Source: Oscillibacter sp. (GTDB lineage Bacteria; Bacillota; Clostridia; Oscillospirales; Oscillospiraceae). From it: 64,000 nucleotides of DNA. This document shows, one piece after another, positions 41,918 through 50,701 of this stretch. Under the pieces are notes generated by a model. That model did not search any database, had not been told where the DNA came from, and saw only the letters and a program-made list of their open reading frames with translations. Each line of letters opens with the position of its first letter. The stretch's first letter is position 1. Both the position numbers and the translations under genes were made by a program. The stretch is taken from positions 28,669 through 92,668 of the forward strand of contig JAHHSA010000001.1 in the NCBI GenBank assembly GCA_020025475.1. Direction: 5' to 3'.

Positions 41918-42649
41918 ATGAAAGCGTTATTTAAAAAATGGCGGCAGACCCGCCGCCCGCGCTGCGCGGCGCTGGTGGCAGCTGCAGGCAGTTCCTCCCG
42001 TATGGGCGGCGTCAACAAGCTGCTGCAGGATCTGGACGGCGTTCCAGTGTTGGTACGGACGTTGATGTCGCTTGAGCTGTCATCCCGTGTGGATGAGATC
42101 ATTGTTGCCACCAGGGAGGAGGACCTGGTACAAACCTCCCAGCTGTGCCGGGACTATCAGATCACCAAATGCACCAAAGTGGTGCGGGGCGGTGCTGACC
42201 GGGCCCGCTCCGTTTTGCAGGCCGCACTGGAGGCAGGCTCCAAAACGGAGCTTCTGGCGGTTCAGGACGGTGCGCGGCCGCTGGTGCTGCCGGAGATGAT
42301 TGACCGTGTCGTTGAGGCCGCAGAGCACTGCGGTGCTGCGGCCCCTGCAATCTCGGTAAAAGACACCGTCAAGGTGGTTCGGGAGGATGGTTCTGTAGTG
42401 GAGACACCGGATCGAGACACACTCCGGGCGGTGCAGACGCCGCAGGTATTCCAGACGGATCTTCTGAAGGCCGCCCTCCAAAATGCCATCGAGCAGGAAC
42501 TTCCGATCACGGATGACTGCTCTGCTGTGGAGCTGCTGGGGAAGCAGGTCTATCTGGTGGAGGGTGACGAGGAAAATTTGAAGATCACTACACCCATCGA
42601 TCTGGTGGTGGCCCAGGCCATTCTGGCAGAGAGGAAGACCAGAAAATGA
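41918..42649 (+). CDS. ispD: 2-C-methyl-D-erythritol 4-phosphate cytidylyltransferase
   Basis: 243 residues. The nucleotidyltransferase loop ALVAAAGSSSRMGGVNKLLQ, the VQDGARPLV motif, and TDDCSAVELLGKQVYLVEGDEENLKITTP identify IspD. It makes CDP-methylerythritol in the non-mevalonate isoprenoid route. A basic extension of about 20 residues (KALFKKWRQTRRPR) precedes the usual start. Its stop overlaps ispF by four bases. IspH at 37694 belongs to the same pathway. Confidence 0.95.
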   Translation: MKALFKKWRQTRRPRCAALVAAAGSSSRMGGVNKLLQDLDGVPVLVRTLMSLELSSRVDEIIVATREEDLVQTSQLCRDYQITKCTKVVRGGADRARSVLQAALEAGSKTELLAVQDGARPLVLPEMIDRVVEAAEHCGAAAPAISVKDTVKVVREDGSVVETPDRDTLRAVQTPQVFQTDLLKAALQNAIEQELPITDDCSAVELLGKQVYLVEGDEENLKITTPIDLVVAQAILAERKTRK

Positions 42650-43131
42650 CAAATTTGCGCATTGGACACGGTTATGATGTACACCGCCTCGTAGAAGGCC
42701 GGTCACTGATTTTGGGTGGAGTGGAGATTCCCTGGGAAAAGGGCCTACTGGGTCATTCTGACGCAGATGTTCTGACCCATGCGGTGATGGACGCACTGAC
42801 CGGTGCGGCCCGGCTGGGGGATATCGGCAAGCTGTTTCCGGATACGGACCCTGCCTACTGTGGAATTTCCAGCTTAAAGCTGCTCTCCGCGGTTGGAAAG
42901 CTGCTGCAGGAGAAGCACTATGCGGTTGTGAACATTGATGCGGCATTGCTGGCGCAGGCACCCAAGGTGGGGCCTTACAAACAGCGCATGGCGGAAAATC
43001 TGGCTGCTGCGCTGGACATTGACGCGGAGCAGGTGAATGTGAAGGCCACCACCGAGGAGGGGCTGGGCTTCACTGGCGACGGCTCCGGTATGGCTGCCCA
43101 CGCGGTGGTGCTCCTGGAAAAAACAGAATGA
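42646..43131 (+). CDS. ispF: 2-C-methyl-D-erythritol 2,4-cyclodiphosphate synthase
   Basis: 161 residues. The zinc ligands lie in GHGYDVHRL (Asp and His) and LGHSDADVLTHAVMDALTGAA. The C-terminal GLGFTGDGSGMAAHAVVLL is also conserved. It cyclises CDP-ME-2-phosphate. The ATGA overlap with ispD indicates coupled translation. Confidence 0.96.
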   Translation: MTNLRIGHGYDVHRLVEGRSLILGGVEIPWEKGLLGHSDADVLTHAVMDALTGAARLGDIGKLFPDTDPAYCGISSLKLLSAVGKLLQEKHYAVVNIDAALLAQAPKVGPYKQRMAENLAAALDIDAEQVNVKATTEEGLGFTGDGSGMAAHAVVLLEKTE

Positions 43132-43137
43132 TTTTTT

Positions 43138-43178
43138 GAGCGGAAACATGATCATAATATCATGTTTCCGCTCTTCTC
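43138..43178 (+). terminator. Hairpin after ispF
   Basis: A perfect 15-base-pair stem (43138-43152 with 43159-43173) is followed by TTCTCGTCTC, a weak T-tract. A T-run precedes the stem, not follows it. Termination is plausible but may be incomplete. Confidence 0.6.
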
Positions 43179-43239
43179 GTCTCATCATTTCACCCTTCGT
43201 GTAGCACCGCATAAAATGGAGGGGAGAGGAGGAGTCTCT

Positions 43240-43491
43240 GTGAAATTTTATCTGTTAACAGCTCAGTCCATTACCCAGGCCCAGCATATGCAGCGTGCCT
43301 TGGAGAAGGTGGGCTTGCGCAGCCAGATCGTGCGTGCTCATCCGTCCATTTCGCAGGGTGGCTGCGGATATGCGCTCCAAATTTTGTGCGGCGATCTGAC
43401 TGCAGTGCTGCTGACCCTACGATGGGCATCTGTGGAACCCGAGCGGGTATATCTCTATCAAAATGGAACCTATCAGGAGGTGACGCTGTGA
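43240..43491 (+). CDS. DUF3343 family protein (putative Se/S carrier-like)
   Basis: 83 residues matching the DUF3343 pattern: FYLLTAQSITQAQHMQRALEKVGLRSQIVRAHPSISQGGCGYALQI. The conserved Gly-Gly-Cys-Gly-Tyr holds the likely carrier Cys. The GTG at 43240 has GAGGAG five bases upstream. Its TGA overlaps the GTG of the desulfurase-like gene (GTGA), so the two are probably partners. A role in passing sulfur or selenium is suggested from family context, not shown. Confidence 0.85.
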   Translation: MKFYLLTAQSITQAQHMQRALEKVGLRSQIVRAHPSISQGGCGYALQILCGDLTAVLLTLRWASVEPERVYLYQNGTYQEVTL

Positions 43492-44612
43492 TCTACCTGG
43501 ATAGTGCGGCTACCACATTTCAAAAACCGCCGGAGGTGGCCCAGGCCGTGGCGGAGGCTATGCAGACACTGAGTTCCCCAGGACGCGGCGGATATCCGGC
43601 TGCTATGCGGGCGGCCGAAACAGCGTATACCTGTCGTTGTGAGCTGGCAGAGCTTTTTCATGTGGCAGAGCCGGAACGAGTGGTGTTTACCATGAATGCC
43701 ACCCACGCTCTGAACATGGCCATCAAGAGTCTGGTACCACCGGGCGGACGGGCGGTGATCTCTGGTTATGAGCACAATGCGGTTACCAGACCCCTGGCGG
43801 CGCTGGGCGCCCGCGTGTCCGTTGCGGCAGCACCGCTTTTCCATCCAGAGCAGGTATCGGAGGCGTTTGCACAGCTCGTTGTCCCGGGAGTGGACGCCGT
43901 GATCTGCAACCACGTGTCCAACGTATTTGGGTTCATTCAGCCGGTGGAAGCGGTGGCGGCAATCTGTCGGAACCGTGGTGTCCCTCTGATTGTGGACGCT
44001 TCCCAGTCTGCGGGGGTTCTGCCGCTGGATTTGGAGGAACTGGGTGCGGCTTTTATTGCAATGCCGGGTCATAAGGGCCTCTATGGCCCCCAGGGGACCG
44101 GTGTGCTGCTCTGCGGAAGAGAGGTTCGAACCCGTTCCTTGCTGGAGGGCGGCACAGGCAGCCTGTCCCTGCAGCAGGAGATGCCGGACTTTCTGCCGGA
44201 CCGGCTGGAGGCCGGGACCCATAATATGCCTGGTATCGCGGGCCTGTTGGCCGGTGTTCGCTTCCTGAAACGGGAGGGAATTGCAGATATTTGCCGATGG
44301 GAGAGGCTGCTGGCTTTGCAGGCGGCAGAAGGACTGAAACGAATGCCGGGCGTTCGTGTCTTTGCACTGCCAGGCCTGCATGCCCAGACCGGTGTACTCT
44401 CCTTTACGGTGGCTGGGCAGGAACCGGAGATGCTTGCAGGTACGCTGGCAGTTCAGGGAATCGCCGTTCGGGCAGGTTTTCACTGTGCGCCTTTGGCGCA
44501 CAAAAGCGCAGGAACGCTGGAAACAGGCACAGTACGGGCCAGCTTTTCCAGAGCCAACAAGGAAGAGGATGTCCGTCGTTTTTTACAGGTAATGACTGGT
44601 TGTTTGGGATGA
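43488..44612 (+). CDS. Cysteine desulfurase-like class V aminotransferase
   Basis: About 374 residues, a PLP enzyme. IYLDSAATTFQKPPEV opens it, the PLP Lys is in MPGHKGLYGPQGTG, and VDASQSAGVLPLDL carries the PLP-binding Asp. The active-site Cys is in RAGFHCAPLAHKSAGT. The HKGLYGPQG and AGFHCAPLAH blocks resemble the EF2568-type branch that occurs with DUF3343 and selenium genes. No SelD or hydroxylase gene is in the window. The start GTG 43488 is seven bases after AGGAGG and overlaps the DUF3343 stop. Confidence 0.9.
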   Translation: MIYLDSAATTFQKPPEVAQAVAEAMQTLSSPGRGGYPAAMRAAETAYTCRCELAELFHVAEPERVVFTMNATHALNMAIKSLVPPGGRAVISGYEHNAVTRPLAALGARVSVAAAPLFHPEQVSEAFAQLVVPGVDAVICNHVSNVFGFIQPVEAVAAICRNRGVPLIVDASQSAGVLPLDLEELGAAFIAMPGHKGLYGPQGTGVLLCGREVRTRSLLEGGTGSLSLQQEMPDFLPDRLEAGTHNMPGIAGLLAGVRFLKREGIADICRWERLLALQAAEGLKRMPGVRVFALPGLHAQTGVLSFTVAGQEPEMLAGTLAVQGIAVRAGFHCAPLAHKSAGTLETGTVRASFSRANKEEDVRRFLQVMTGCLG

Positions 44613-44650
44613 TTTTTCTAAACAGTCCGTGAATTTTGCCGCGGATTGCC

Positions 44651-44679
44651 TTGCAATTTCCGGCTATTTTTTATATAAT
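44651..44679 (+). promoter_or_regulatory. Sigma-A-type promoter of the cdaA operon
   Basis: TTGCAA (44651-44656) and TATAAT (44674-44679) are 17 bases apart. Transcription should start near 44686, just before an in-frame ATG at 44690 and 40 bases before the preferred start. Confidence 0.75.
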
Positions 44680-44725
44680 CTAAGAATCAATGTATTCACG
44701 GCCTGAAAGGGATGATGATGTCAAA

Positions 44726-45613
44726 ATGGAATTGAACATCACGGTATTGATTGCCTGGATTTGGCGATATCTGATGACAATCAAATTGACGGATATTTTG
44801 GATATTGGCATCATGGTGTTTGTGCTGTACAAGGTGCTGATGCTGGTGCAGAGCACGAAAGCGGCCAGCCTTCTCAAGGGCTTGTTCGTTTTTTTGGCGG
44901 CTCTTGTGCTCTCCTCAGTTTTCAAGCTCAGTGGTATCAACTATATCATGAGCAAGATGGTGGAGATGGGTGTTCTGGCACTGATTATCCTGTTTCAGCC
45001 GGAGATTCGCCGGATTCTGGAGGAGATGGGCAGCAAGCGCTTCATTGACTTTTTTACCCATACCGTATCCGGGGATGTATTGGACCAGACCATCAATCAG
45101 ACGGTCCTGGCCTGCACAGATATGTCTCAGACCCGAACGGGTGCACTGATTGTCTTTGAGAGGGAGATTCTGCTCAATGACATGGTTCGCAGCGGTACCG
45201 TGCTGGATGCCGCTGTGTCCAGCGAGCTGCTGAAAAATATTTTCTTTGTGAAAGCTCCCATGCACGATGGTGCGGTCATCGTCCGACATGGACGGGTCCT
45301 GGGCGCCGGCTGCATGCTGCCTCTGAGCAAAAATGTGAACTTGTCCCGGGATTTGGGTATGCGTCACCGCGCTGGCATCGGCATGAGTGAAAACTCTGAT
45401 GCTGTGGTGGTAATTGTCTCTGAAGAGAGCGGTGCCATCTCTGTGGCCATTGGTGGTATGCTGCGGCGTCATCTAAAGCCGGAGATCCTGGGAAACATTC
45501 TGCGGAACGAGCTGCTTCCGCAGGATGAGTTCGAAGGGGACAAGCCAAAGTTCAGCCTGACGAATCTGCTGCGGAGCGGCAAGAAGAACGGAGGGTCTGA
45601 CAATGCGGAATGA
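44726..45613 (+). CDS. cdaA: Diadenylate cyclase CdaA
   Basis: About 295 residues. Three membrane helices (residues 1-85) precede the DisA_N cyclase domain. The catalytic DGA is at residues 181-183 (PMHDGAVIV) and RHR at 213-215 (GMRHRAGIGMSE). It makes cyclic di-AMP from two ATP, which controls potassium, osmotic balance and wall integrity. ATG 44690 would be almost leaderless on the mapped promoter, so ATG 44726 is preferred, although its ribosome binding site (AAAGGG) is rather far upstream. It overlaps cdaR by 11 bases. Confidence 0.93.
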   Translation: MELNITVLIAWIWRYLMTIKLTDILDIGIMVFVLYKVLMLVQSTKAASLLKGLFVFLAALVLSSVFKLSGINYIMSKMVEMGVLALIILFQPEIRRILEEMGSKRFIDFFTHTVSGDVLDQTINQTVLACTDMSQTRTGALIVFEREILLNDMVRSGTVLDAAVSSELLKNIFFVKAPMHDGAVIVRHGRVLGAGCMLPLSKNVNLSRDLGMRHRAGIGMSENSDAVVVIVSEESGAISVAIGGMLRRHLKPEILGNILRNELLPQDEFEGDKPKFSLTNLLRSGKKNGGSDNAE

Positions 45614-46949
45614 AAATCAGAATGCCCGCAAGGCACTGTATCTGGCGATGGCCGTGTTTGTAGCGCTGGTGATTTGGCTCTTTGTTGACAATGTGGGGGA
45701 CAATGGAAACCCTCGTTTACACAAAAAAGAATTTGAGAACATTCCAATTGAGTATATTCACGAAGAGGCTTTGATGGATCACGGCCTGATGCTGGTGGAG
45801 GAGGACTCAGACCAGACTGTGGATATTCAGCTGGAAGCGACCCGCACGATGATCGCGGACATTGATCCTGATAAAATTCATGTGGTGGCAGATCTCTCGG
45901 ATATTACGGCTGCCGGTGTGCAGACGGTCCAGCCCAGACTGACATATAATGGTTACCGACTGCTGAGTGGTCAGCGCATCACCATTACCCAGGGCATGCT
46001 CAAGGAAATGAATCCTCTGGCTGCTACGGTCAATATTAAGGAGCTTAACAGCAGGACCATCGAGGTGCGCTGCCTGCTCCGTGGCAATGTGGCGGAGGGG
46101 TATTCTGCCGGTCAGGTTCAGCTCTCTGAAACCAGTATCGAGATCTGGGGCCAGGCTGTGGATATTGACCCGGTCAGCTACGCCAAGGTTGTTCTGGACA
46201 TTGGCGATGATGCGGTTTCTTCTGTGTCCGAGTCGTTGCCAATCAAGTTCTATGATTCGAATGATGAGGAAGTCAGCGGCGTGGGCATCCGCTCCACGGT
46301 CCAGGAGGTCGAAGTCTCTATGCCCGTCTCTGTTGCCAAGGAGCTGCGGCTGGCGGTGGACTTCAAGGAAGCACCCGGTGCCCGGAAGAGAAACATCAAT
46401 GTGGACATCAAGCCATCTACCATTACAGTGTCCGGCGATGCCTCTCAGCTCAACGATGTGGATGCCATCATCCTCAGCGAGTTTAACCTGCTGGATCTGG
46501 TGAACCAGACCGGAACAGCCTCCTTTACCTATCCCATTACGGTGCCGGAGGGCTGTACGAATCTCAGCGGCGTGACCCGCGCAACCGTGACGATTTCTTT
46601 CAAGGACATCACCAGCAAGCATATGACCACAAATCATTTTGTCTATGAGAATCTGCCAGATGGCAAGGTCGTTGATATTCTGACAGAGGAATTGACGGTA
46701 TCCCTGTTTGGCACCGCTGCGGATGTGGGTGCCGTGACTCCGGAACATATTACCATTCTGGCGGATCTGGCTGATTACGGTGCGGCATCCGGCAGCTATA
46801 CGGTTCCCGCCCAGGTGCGTGTGACCGGCAGCGGAGACATCGGAATTTATGGAACATACGAAGTTCGCGTGGTCATCCGTGAAAAACACGAGGAACAGCC
46901 TCCCTCGCATGGCCAGCAGGAACCAGGAATGACAGGAGAAGAAGAATGA
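45603..46949 (+). CDS. cdaR: YbbR-domain protein, CdaA regulator CdaR
   Basis: 448 residues. One N-terminal membrane helix (ALYLAMAVFVALVIWLFV) is followed by four YbbR-like beta repeats on the outer face (for example ADLSDITAAGVQTVQPRLTYNGYRLL). A Glu/Gln/Pro-rich tail ends the protein. CdaR binds and modulates CdaA. ATG 45603 lies inside cdaA and follows CGGAGGG. The usual third gene, glmM, is absent: an RseC-like gene follows. Confidence 0.93.
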   Translation: MRNENQNARKALYLAMAVFVALVIWLFVDNVGDNGNPRLHKKEFENIPIEYIHEEALMDHGLMLVEEDSDQTVDIQLEATRTMIADIDPDKIHVVADLSDITAAGVQTVQPRLTYNGYRLLSGQRITITQGMLKEMNPLAATVNIKELNSRTIEVRCLLRGNVAEGYSAGQVQLSETSIEIWGQAVDIDPVSYAKVVLDIGDDAVSSVSESLPIKFYDSNDEEVSGVGIRSTVQEVEVSMPVSVAKELRLAVDFKEAPGARKRNINVDIKPSTITVSGDASQLNDVDAIILSEFNLLDLVNQTGTASFTYPITVPEGCTNLSGVTRATVTISFKDITSKHMTTNHFVYENLPDGKVVDILTEELTVSLFGTAADVGAVTPEHITILADLADYGAASGSYTVPAQVRVTGSGDIGIYGTYEVRVVIREKHEEQPPSHGQQEPGMTGEEE

Positions 46950-47356
46950 CCCAGATTGCAACTGTAGAACGAATCCTTGACGCAGAGCACGCCGAAATCT
47001 CCGTGCCCCGGAAGTCCGCCTGCGGTCATGACTGTGAGGAGTGTGCCGGATGCGGCATCTCCGGCTCCGCAGTGTATGTGCGTGCTGTGAATACCTGCGA
47101 TGCCCGCCCAGGTCAAAAGGTCGTGGTGGAGAGCGATACCAACAAAATGCTTCGTATTGTTGCCTTTGTGTATCTGATTCCTGTGGTGCTGTTCCTGTTG
47201 GGCTATTTTATCACAGCAGTTCTGACACCCAGCGTTGCCATCCAGTATACGATGGCCGTCCTGGGTGCTGTCCTGGGTTTGGTTTTTGCTGTGATGTATG
47301 ATCGGCGGCTGCGGGCAAAGGGCGGTTTGTCCTTTACCATCGTCCGGATCTTCTAG
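46946..47356 (+). CDS. RseC/MucC family membrane protein
   Basis: 136 residues. The N-terminal Cys cluster CGHDCEECAGCGISG is typical of RseC (SoxR-reducing system) proteins and probably holds a metal or Fe-S site. Two membrane helices follow (IVAFVYLIPVVLFLLGYFI and YTMAVLGAVLGLVFAVMY). In proteobacteria RseC is linked to SoxR reduction and the Rnf complex; in clostridia the role is unclear. It overlaps cdaR by four bases. Confidence 0.88.
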   Translation: MTQIATVERILDAEHAEISVPRKSACGHDCEECAGCGISGSAVYVRAVNTCDARPGQKVVVESDTNKMLRIVAFVYLIPVVLFLLGYFITAVLTPSVAIQYTMAVLGAVLGLVFAVMYDRRLRAKGGLSFTIVRIF

Positions 47357-47358
47357 GC

Positions 47359-48261
47359 ATGTATGGGTATGTACGGCCTCCCCTGCAGCTCCTTTCGGAG
47401 CGGGAGACGGAGCGATTCCGGCAGGTCTACTGCGGACTCTGTCATACTTTGGGTGAGCGATACGGTCAGGCAGCCCGGTTTATCCTGAATTACGATTTTA
47501 CTTTTTTGGCAATCCTGTTGTCGGAGGGGGATGAGGGCGGTGCCGCCAAGGCGCGGTGCATGGCCAGCCCCTTCCGGCAGCATGCGTACCGGACATCAAC
47601 ACCCGCCATGGTGTTGGCGGCAGACGAGAGTGTGATCCTGGCCTATTGGCAGCTGCGGGACGGAGTGGAAGACCATGACTGGCTCCACGGTCTCAAGTAT
47701 CGGGGCCTTTCCAAGGTCCTGGAACCGGCCTATCAGAAGGCTGCGGCAGCCAGGCCGGGATTTGATGCATGTACACGGGAGCATCTGAACCTTTTGGCGC
47801 AGTTGGAGCGAGAGCGATGCGATTCCATGGATCGGGCGGCGGATACCTTTGCCGGGCTCCTGGCAGGTGCTGCCGGAGAGATCGGAGATCCTGTCCGGCA
47901 GCGGGTGCTCCATCAGCTGCTTTACCATCTGGGCCGCTGGGTGTATCTGGTGGATGCGGCGGACGATTTGAAAAAAGATGCGGAAAGCGGGAACTATAAT
48001 CCCGTGGCTCTGCGATTCGGTCTGAAAAATGGAACCTGGACTCCGGAGAGCCGCCGGGAATTCACAGCTTCTCTGGACCACTCCATCCACATGATGACCA
48101 CCGCCTTTGAGTTGATCCCTTTCGGCGTTTGGACGCCGATTTTGCAAGGTACCCTCTATACCGGCCTTTTTCAGGTTGGAAAAGCGGTTTTGGACGGATC
48201 ATTTCGTCCAATGACAAGAGGAATCAAGAAAGAACACAAGAAGGTTGAGGAAACCACATGA
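47359..48261 (+). CDS. DUF5685 family protein
   Basis: 300 residues. The N-terminal MYGYVRPP, then FRQVYCGLCHTLGERYGQAARFILNYDFTFLA, is the family pattern: a C-x2-C pair and an all-helical protein with similarity in style to polyprenyl-synthase-like or haem-free helical bundles. WVYLVDAADDLKKDAESGNYNP is a second conserved block rich in acidic residues. Function unknown. It is two bases after rseC and overlaps the J-domain gene by four bases, a pairing that recurs in clostridia. Confidence 0.85.
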   Translation: MYGYVRPPLQLLSERETERFRQVYCGLCHTLGERYGQAARFILNYDFTFLAILLSEGDEGGAAKARCMASPFRQHAYRTSTPAMVLAADESVILAYWQLRDGVEDHDWLHGLKYRGLSKVLEPAYQKAAAARPGFDACTREHLNLLAQLERERCDSMDRAADTFAGLLAGAAGEIGDPVRQRVLHQLLYHLGRWVYLVDAADDLKKDAESGNYNPVALRFGLKNGTWTPESRREFTASLDHSIHMMTTAFELIPFGVWTPILQGTLYTGLFQVGKAVLDGSFRPMTRGIKKEHKKVEETT

Positions 48262-48893
48262 ATGACCCTTATCAGGTCCTTGGCGTCTCCCCAGACGCCT
48301 CAGACGATGAAATCAAAAAGGCATATCGGGAGTTGGCGCGGAAGTATCACCCGGACAACTATCATGATAATCCCCTGGCGGATCTGGCCCAGGAGAAGAT
48401 GAAAGAAATCAATGCTGCCTATGAGGAGATCAATAAGCAGCGCAGCGGCAGAGGGCCGGCATCCAATGCGTCCTCCTCGTACGGCTACGGCGGTCAGTCC
48501 TATGGCGGCTACCAGCAGTACAGCAGTCAGGGCAGCAGCTCTGTTTTGCAGCAGGTGCGCATAGCCATCAACTCCGGCGATCTTGGACGGGCAGAGGCCC
48601 TGTTAGCCAACTACAGCAACCACAACGCCGAGTGGAACTTCCTGCGCGGAGCGGTGTGCTATCGCCGTGGCTGGATGGACGAGGCCAAGCGCTATTATGA
48701 GACAGCTTGTCAGATGGAACCCAACAATCCGGAATTCCGTCAGGCATTGAGCTTTATGGAGAATGGTACCAGAACCGCCTACCACCCCAATGGGGGTGCG
48801 TTCGGAACGGACCTGTGCGGTGGGAATCCCTGCCTGAGCCTGTGCTGTGCGTACACGCTTTGCAGCGGCAGCGGTTACTGGTTCTGCTGCTGA
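48258..48893 (+). CDS. DnaJ-domain protein with Cys-rich C-terminus
   Basis: 211 residues. The J domain (residues 1-66) has DPYQVLGVSPDASDDEIKKAYRELARKYHPDNYH with an intact HPD. A Ser/Gly/Tyr/Gln-rich linker (residues 67-95) leads to a TPR-like helix pair (AEWNFLRGAVCYRRGWMDEAKRYYETACQMEP). The C-terminal end contains NPCLSLCCAYTLCSGSGYWFCC, seven Cys that may bind metal or be lipid-modified. It should stimulate an Hsp70; the client is unknown. It is coupled to the DUF5685 gene through ATGA. Confidence 0.87.
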   Translation: MNDPYQVLGVSPDASDDEIKKAYRELARKYHPDNYHDNPLADLAQEKMKEINAAYEEINKQRSGRGPASNASSSYGYGGQSYGGYQQYSSQGSSSVLQQVRIAINSGDLGRAEALLANYSNHNAEWNFLRGAVCYRRGWMDEAKRYYETACQMEPNNPEFRQALSFMENGTRTAYHPNGGAFGTDLCGGNPCLSLCCAYTLCSGSGYWFCC

Positions 48894-48914
48894 TAGAGGA
48901 TAGGAGGAAGAATT

Positions 48915-49793
48915 TTGATCAAGAGTATGACTGGCTATGGCCGGGCAAGAGAAATCCGCAATAAGCGGGATATCACGGTGGAGGTTCGCTCCGTCAACAA
49001 CCGGTATCTGGACTGTGCGGTTAAGATGCCCAGGATGTACGCATTTGCAGAGGATGCGGTGAAGTCCGGTGTGCAAAAATTTGTTTCCCGCGGTAAAGTG
49101 GATGTGTATATCACAGTGGATGCTTCCGCAGCGGATGTGGCAAAGGTCACCGTCAATCGGGAGCTGGCTGCCAGCTACCGGGATGCACTGCTGGAGCTGG
49201 CCGAGGTGACCGGAACTTCGGCCAACGTGACGCCGGAGCTGCTGTCCCGCTATCCTGATGTACTCACAGTCACCAAGGCTGATGAGGATCTGGAAACGGT
49301 CAGCACCGATATCTGTGCCGTGCTGGAGCAGGCACTGACCACGTATAATGAGATGCGCGCTGTGGAGGGAAAGAAGCTGGCGGAGGACATTGGAAACCGC
49401 CTGACCTACATCGAAAACTACACCACGCAGGTGGAGGCCCGCTCTCCCGCAACCGTGGCAGAGTACCGGGCCAAGCTGAGGGCACGGATGCAGGAGGTGC
49501 TCCAGAGCACTTCCATTGATGAGCAGCGTATCCTGACAGAGGCTGCAATCTATGCCGATAAGGTGGCGGTGGACGAGGAAACGGTTCGCCTGCGCAGTCA
49601 TGTGGCTCAGCTGCGGACCATGCTGGAGTCCAACGAGCCTATGGGGCGGAAGATGGACTTCCTGATCCAGGAGGTCAACCGGGAGTCCAACACCATTGGC
49701 TCCAAGTGCAACGATGTTGCCATTGCCCAGGTGGTAGTTGGCCTGAAGGCCGAAGTGGAGAAGATGCGGGAGCAGGTCCAGAACGTGGAGTAA
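48915..49793 (+). CDS. yicC: YicC family endoribonuclease
   Basis: 292 residues. The family start IKSMTGYGRAREIRNKRDITVEVRSVNNRYLD and the C-terminal DUF1732 block GRKMDFLIQEVNRESNTIGSKCND are complete. YicC-type proteins are ring-shaped endoribonucleases. The start is TTG 48915 with AGGAGGAAG at 48902-48910. It leads a run with remA, gmk and rpoZ, the standard Firmicute order. Confidence 0.94.
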   Translation: MIKSMTGYGRAREIRNKRDITVEVRSVNNRYLDCAVKMPRMYAFAEDAVKSGVQKFVSRGKVDVYITVDASAADVAKVTVNRELAASYRDALLELAEVTGTSANVTPELLSRYPDVLTVTKADEDLETVSTDICAVLEQALTTYNEMRAVEGKKLAEDIGNRLTYIENYTTQVEARSPATVAEYRAKLRARMQEVLQSTSIDEQRILTEAAIYADKVAVDEETVRLRSHVAQLRTMLESNEPMGRKMDFLIQEVNRESNTIGSKCNDVAIAQVVVGLKAEVEKMREQVQNVE

Positions 49794-49797
49794 TGCC

Positions 49798-50052
49798 ATG
49801 AAGCTCATCAACATTGGATTTGGAAATCTGGTCTCACAGGAGCGATTGGTGGCCATTGTCAGCCCTGATTCTGCGCCTATAAAGCGCATGGTGCAGGAGA
49901 CCCGGGAGCGAGGAATGCTCATCGATGCCACATATGGTCGAAAAACTGCATCGATATTTATTATGGATAGTGACCATGTCATCCTTTCGGCACTGCCGCC
50001 GGAGAAATTTGGAAACATTTTTGACGTGTCAGAGGAGAGCGAGGAAGTATGA
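49798..50052 (+). CDS. remA: RemA-like DUF370 regulator
   Basis: 84 residues. KLINIGFGNLVSQERLVAIVSPDSAPIKRMVQETRERGMLIDATYGRKTASIFIMDSDHVILSALPPEKF-type sequence is highly conserved in RemA/YlzA. In Bacillus RemA is a DNA-binding activator of matrix and osmoprotection genes. It starts five bases after the yicC stop and overlaps gmk by four bases. Confidence 0.93.
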   Translation: MKLINIGFGNLVSQERLVAIVSPDSAPIKRMVQETRERGMLIDATYGRKTASIFIMDSDHVILSALPPEKFGNIFDVSEESEEV

Positions 50053-50645
50053 ACAAGGGAAAGACCTTTATTATCTCCGGCCCGTCCGGGGTGGGTAAGA
50101 GTACGGTGCTGCATGCACTGTTGGAGAAGCGGAAGAACCTGTATTTTTCCGTATCCGCCACCACCAGAGAGCCGCGGCCCGGTGAGGAGGACGGCATCCA
50201 CTATCATTTTCTGAATGTGGACACCTTCCGGGAATGGATTGCAAAGGATGAGTTCCTGGAGTATGCCGAGTACGTGGGCAACTTCTACGGTACTCCGAAA
50301 CGGTATGTGGACGCTGCCATGATTGAGGGCAAGGATGTCATTCTCGACATTGAGGTCCAGGGTGCCATCCAGGTTACCAGCAAGCGTCCTGAGACAGTTC
50401 GGATATTTATTGCGCCTCCTTCTTGGGGAGAGCTGGAGCGCCGCCTGACGGAACGGGGCACCGATACTCCGGATAAGATCCAGAAGCGTTTGCTCCGGGC
50501 AAAGGTAGAATTCCAGACTGCCCATACCTATGACTACTTTGTCATCAATGACACGGTGGAAAATGCCGTCAATGAGTTGGATGCCATTATGACAGCGGAG
50601 CACTGCAAGCCCCAGGATCGTATGGAAATCATCAGTGCCAAATAA
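50049..50645 (+). CDS. gmk: Guanylate kinase
   Basis: 198 residues. The P-loop is IISGPSGVGKSTVL, and the GMP-binding part is VSATTREPRPGEEDGIHYHF. It phosphorylates GMP to GDP. The ATG lies within the end of remA (ATGA overlap). Confidence 0.96.
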   Translation: MNKGKTFIISGPSGVGKSTVLHALLEKRKNLYFSVSATTREPRPGEEDGIHYHFLNVDTFREWIAKDEFLEYAEYVGNFYGTPKRYVDAAMIEGKDVILDIEVQGAIQVTSKRPETVRIFIAPPSWGELERRLTERGTDTPDKIQKRLLRAKVEFQTAHTYDYFVINDTVENAVNELDAIMTAEHCKPQDRMEIISAK

Positions 50646-50701
50646 GCTGCAATCGAATCAACAATTTTTCGCCGTAAACGGCAGAATGGAAGGTAATTAT
50701 T

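Noticed and set aside
44690..44725. Upstream ATG start for cdaA
   Set aside because: It lies about four bases after the predicted transcription start and has no ribosome binding site; the N-terminal residues it adds are not family-like.
48603..50603. 666-codon minus-strand frame opposite dnaJ, yicC, remA and gmk
   Set aside because: It runs across four well-supported plus-strand genes, so it cannot be one real gene.
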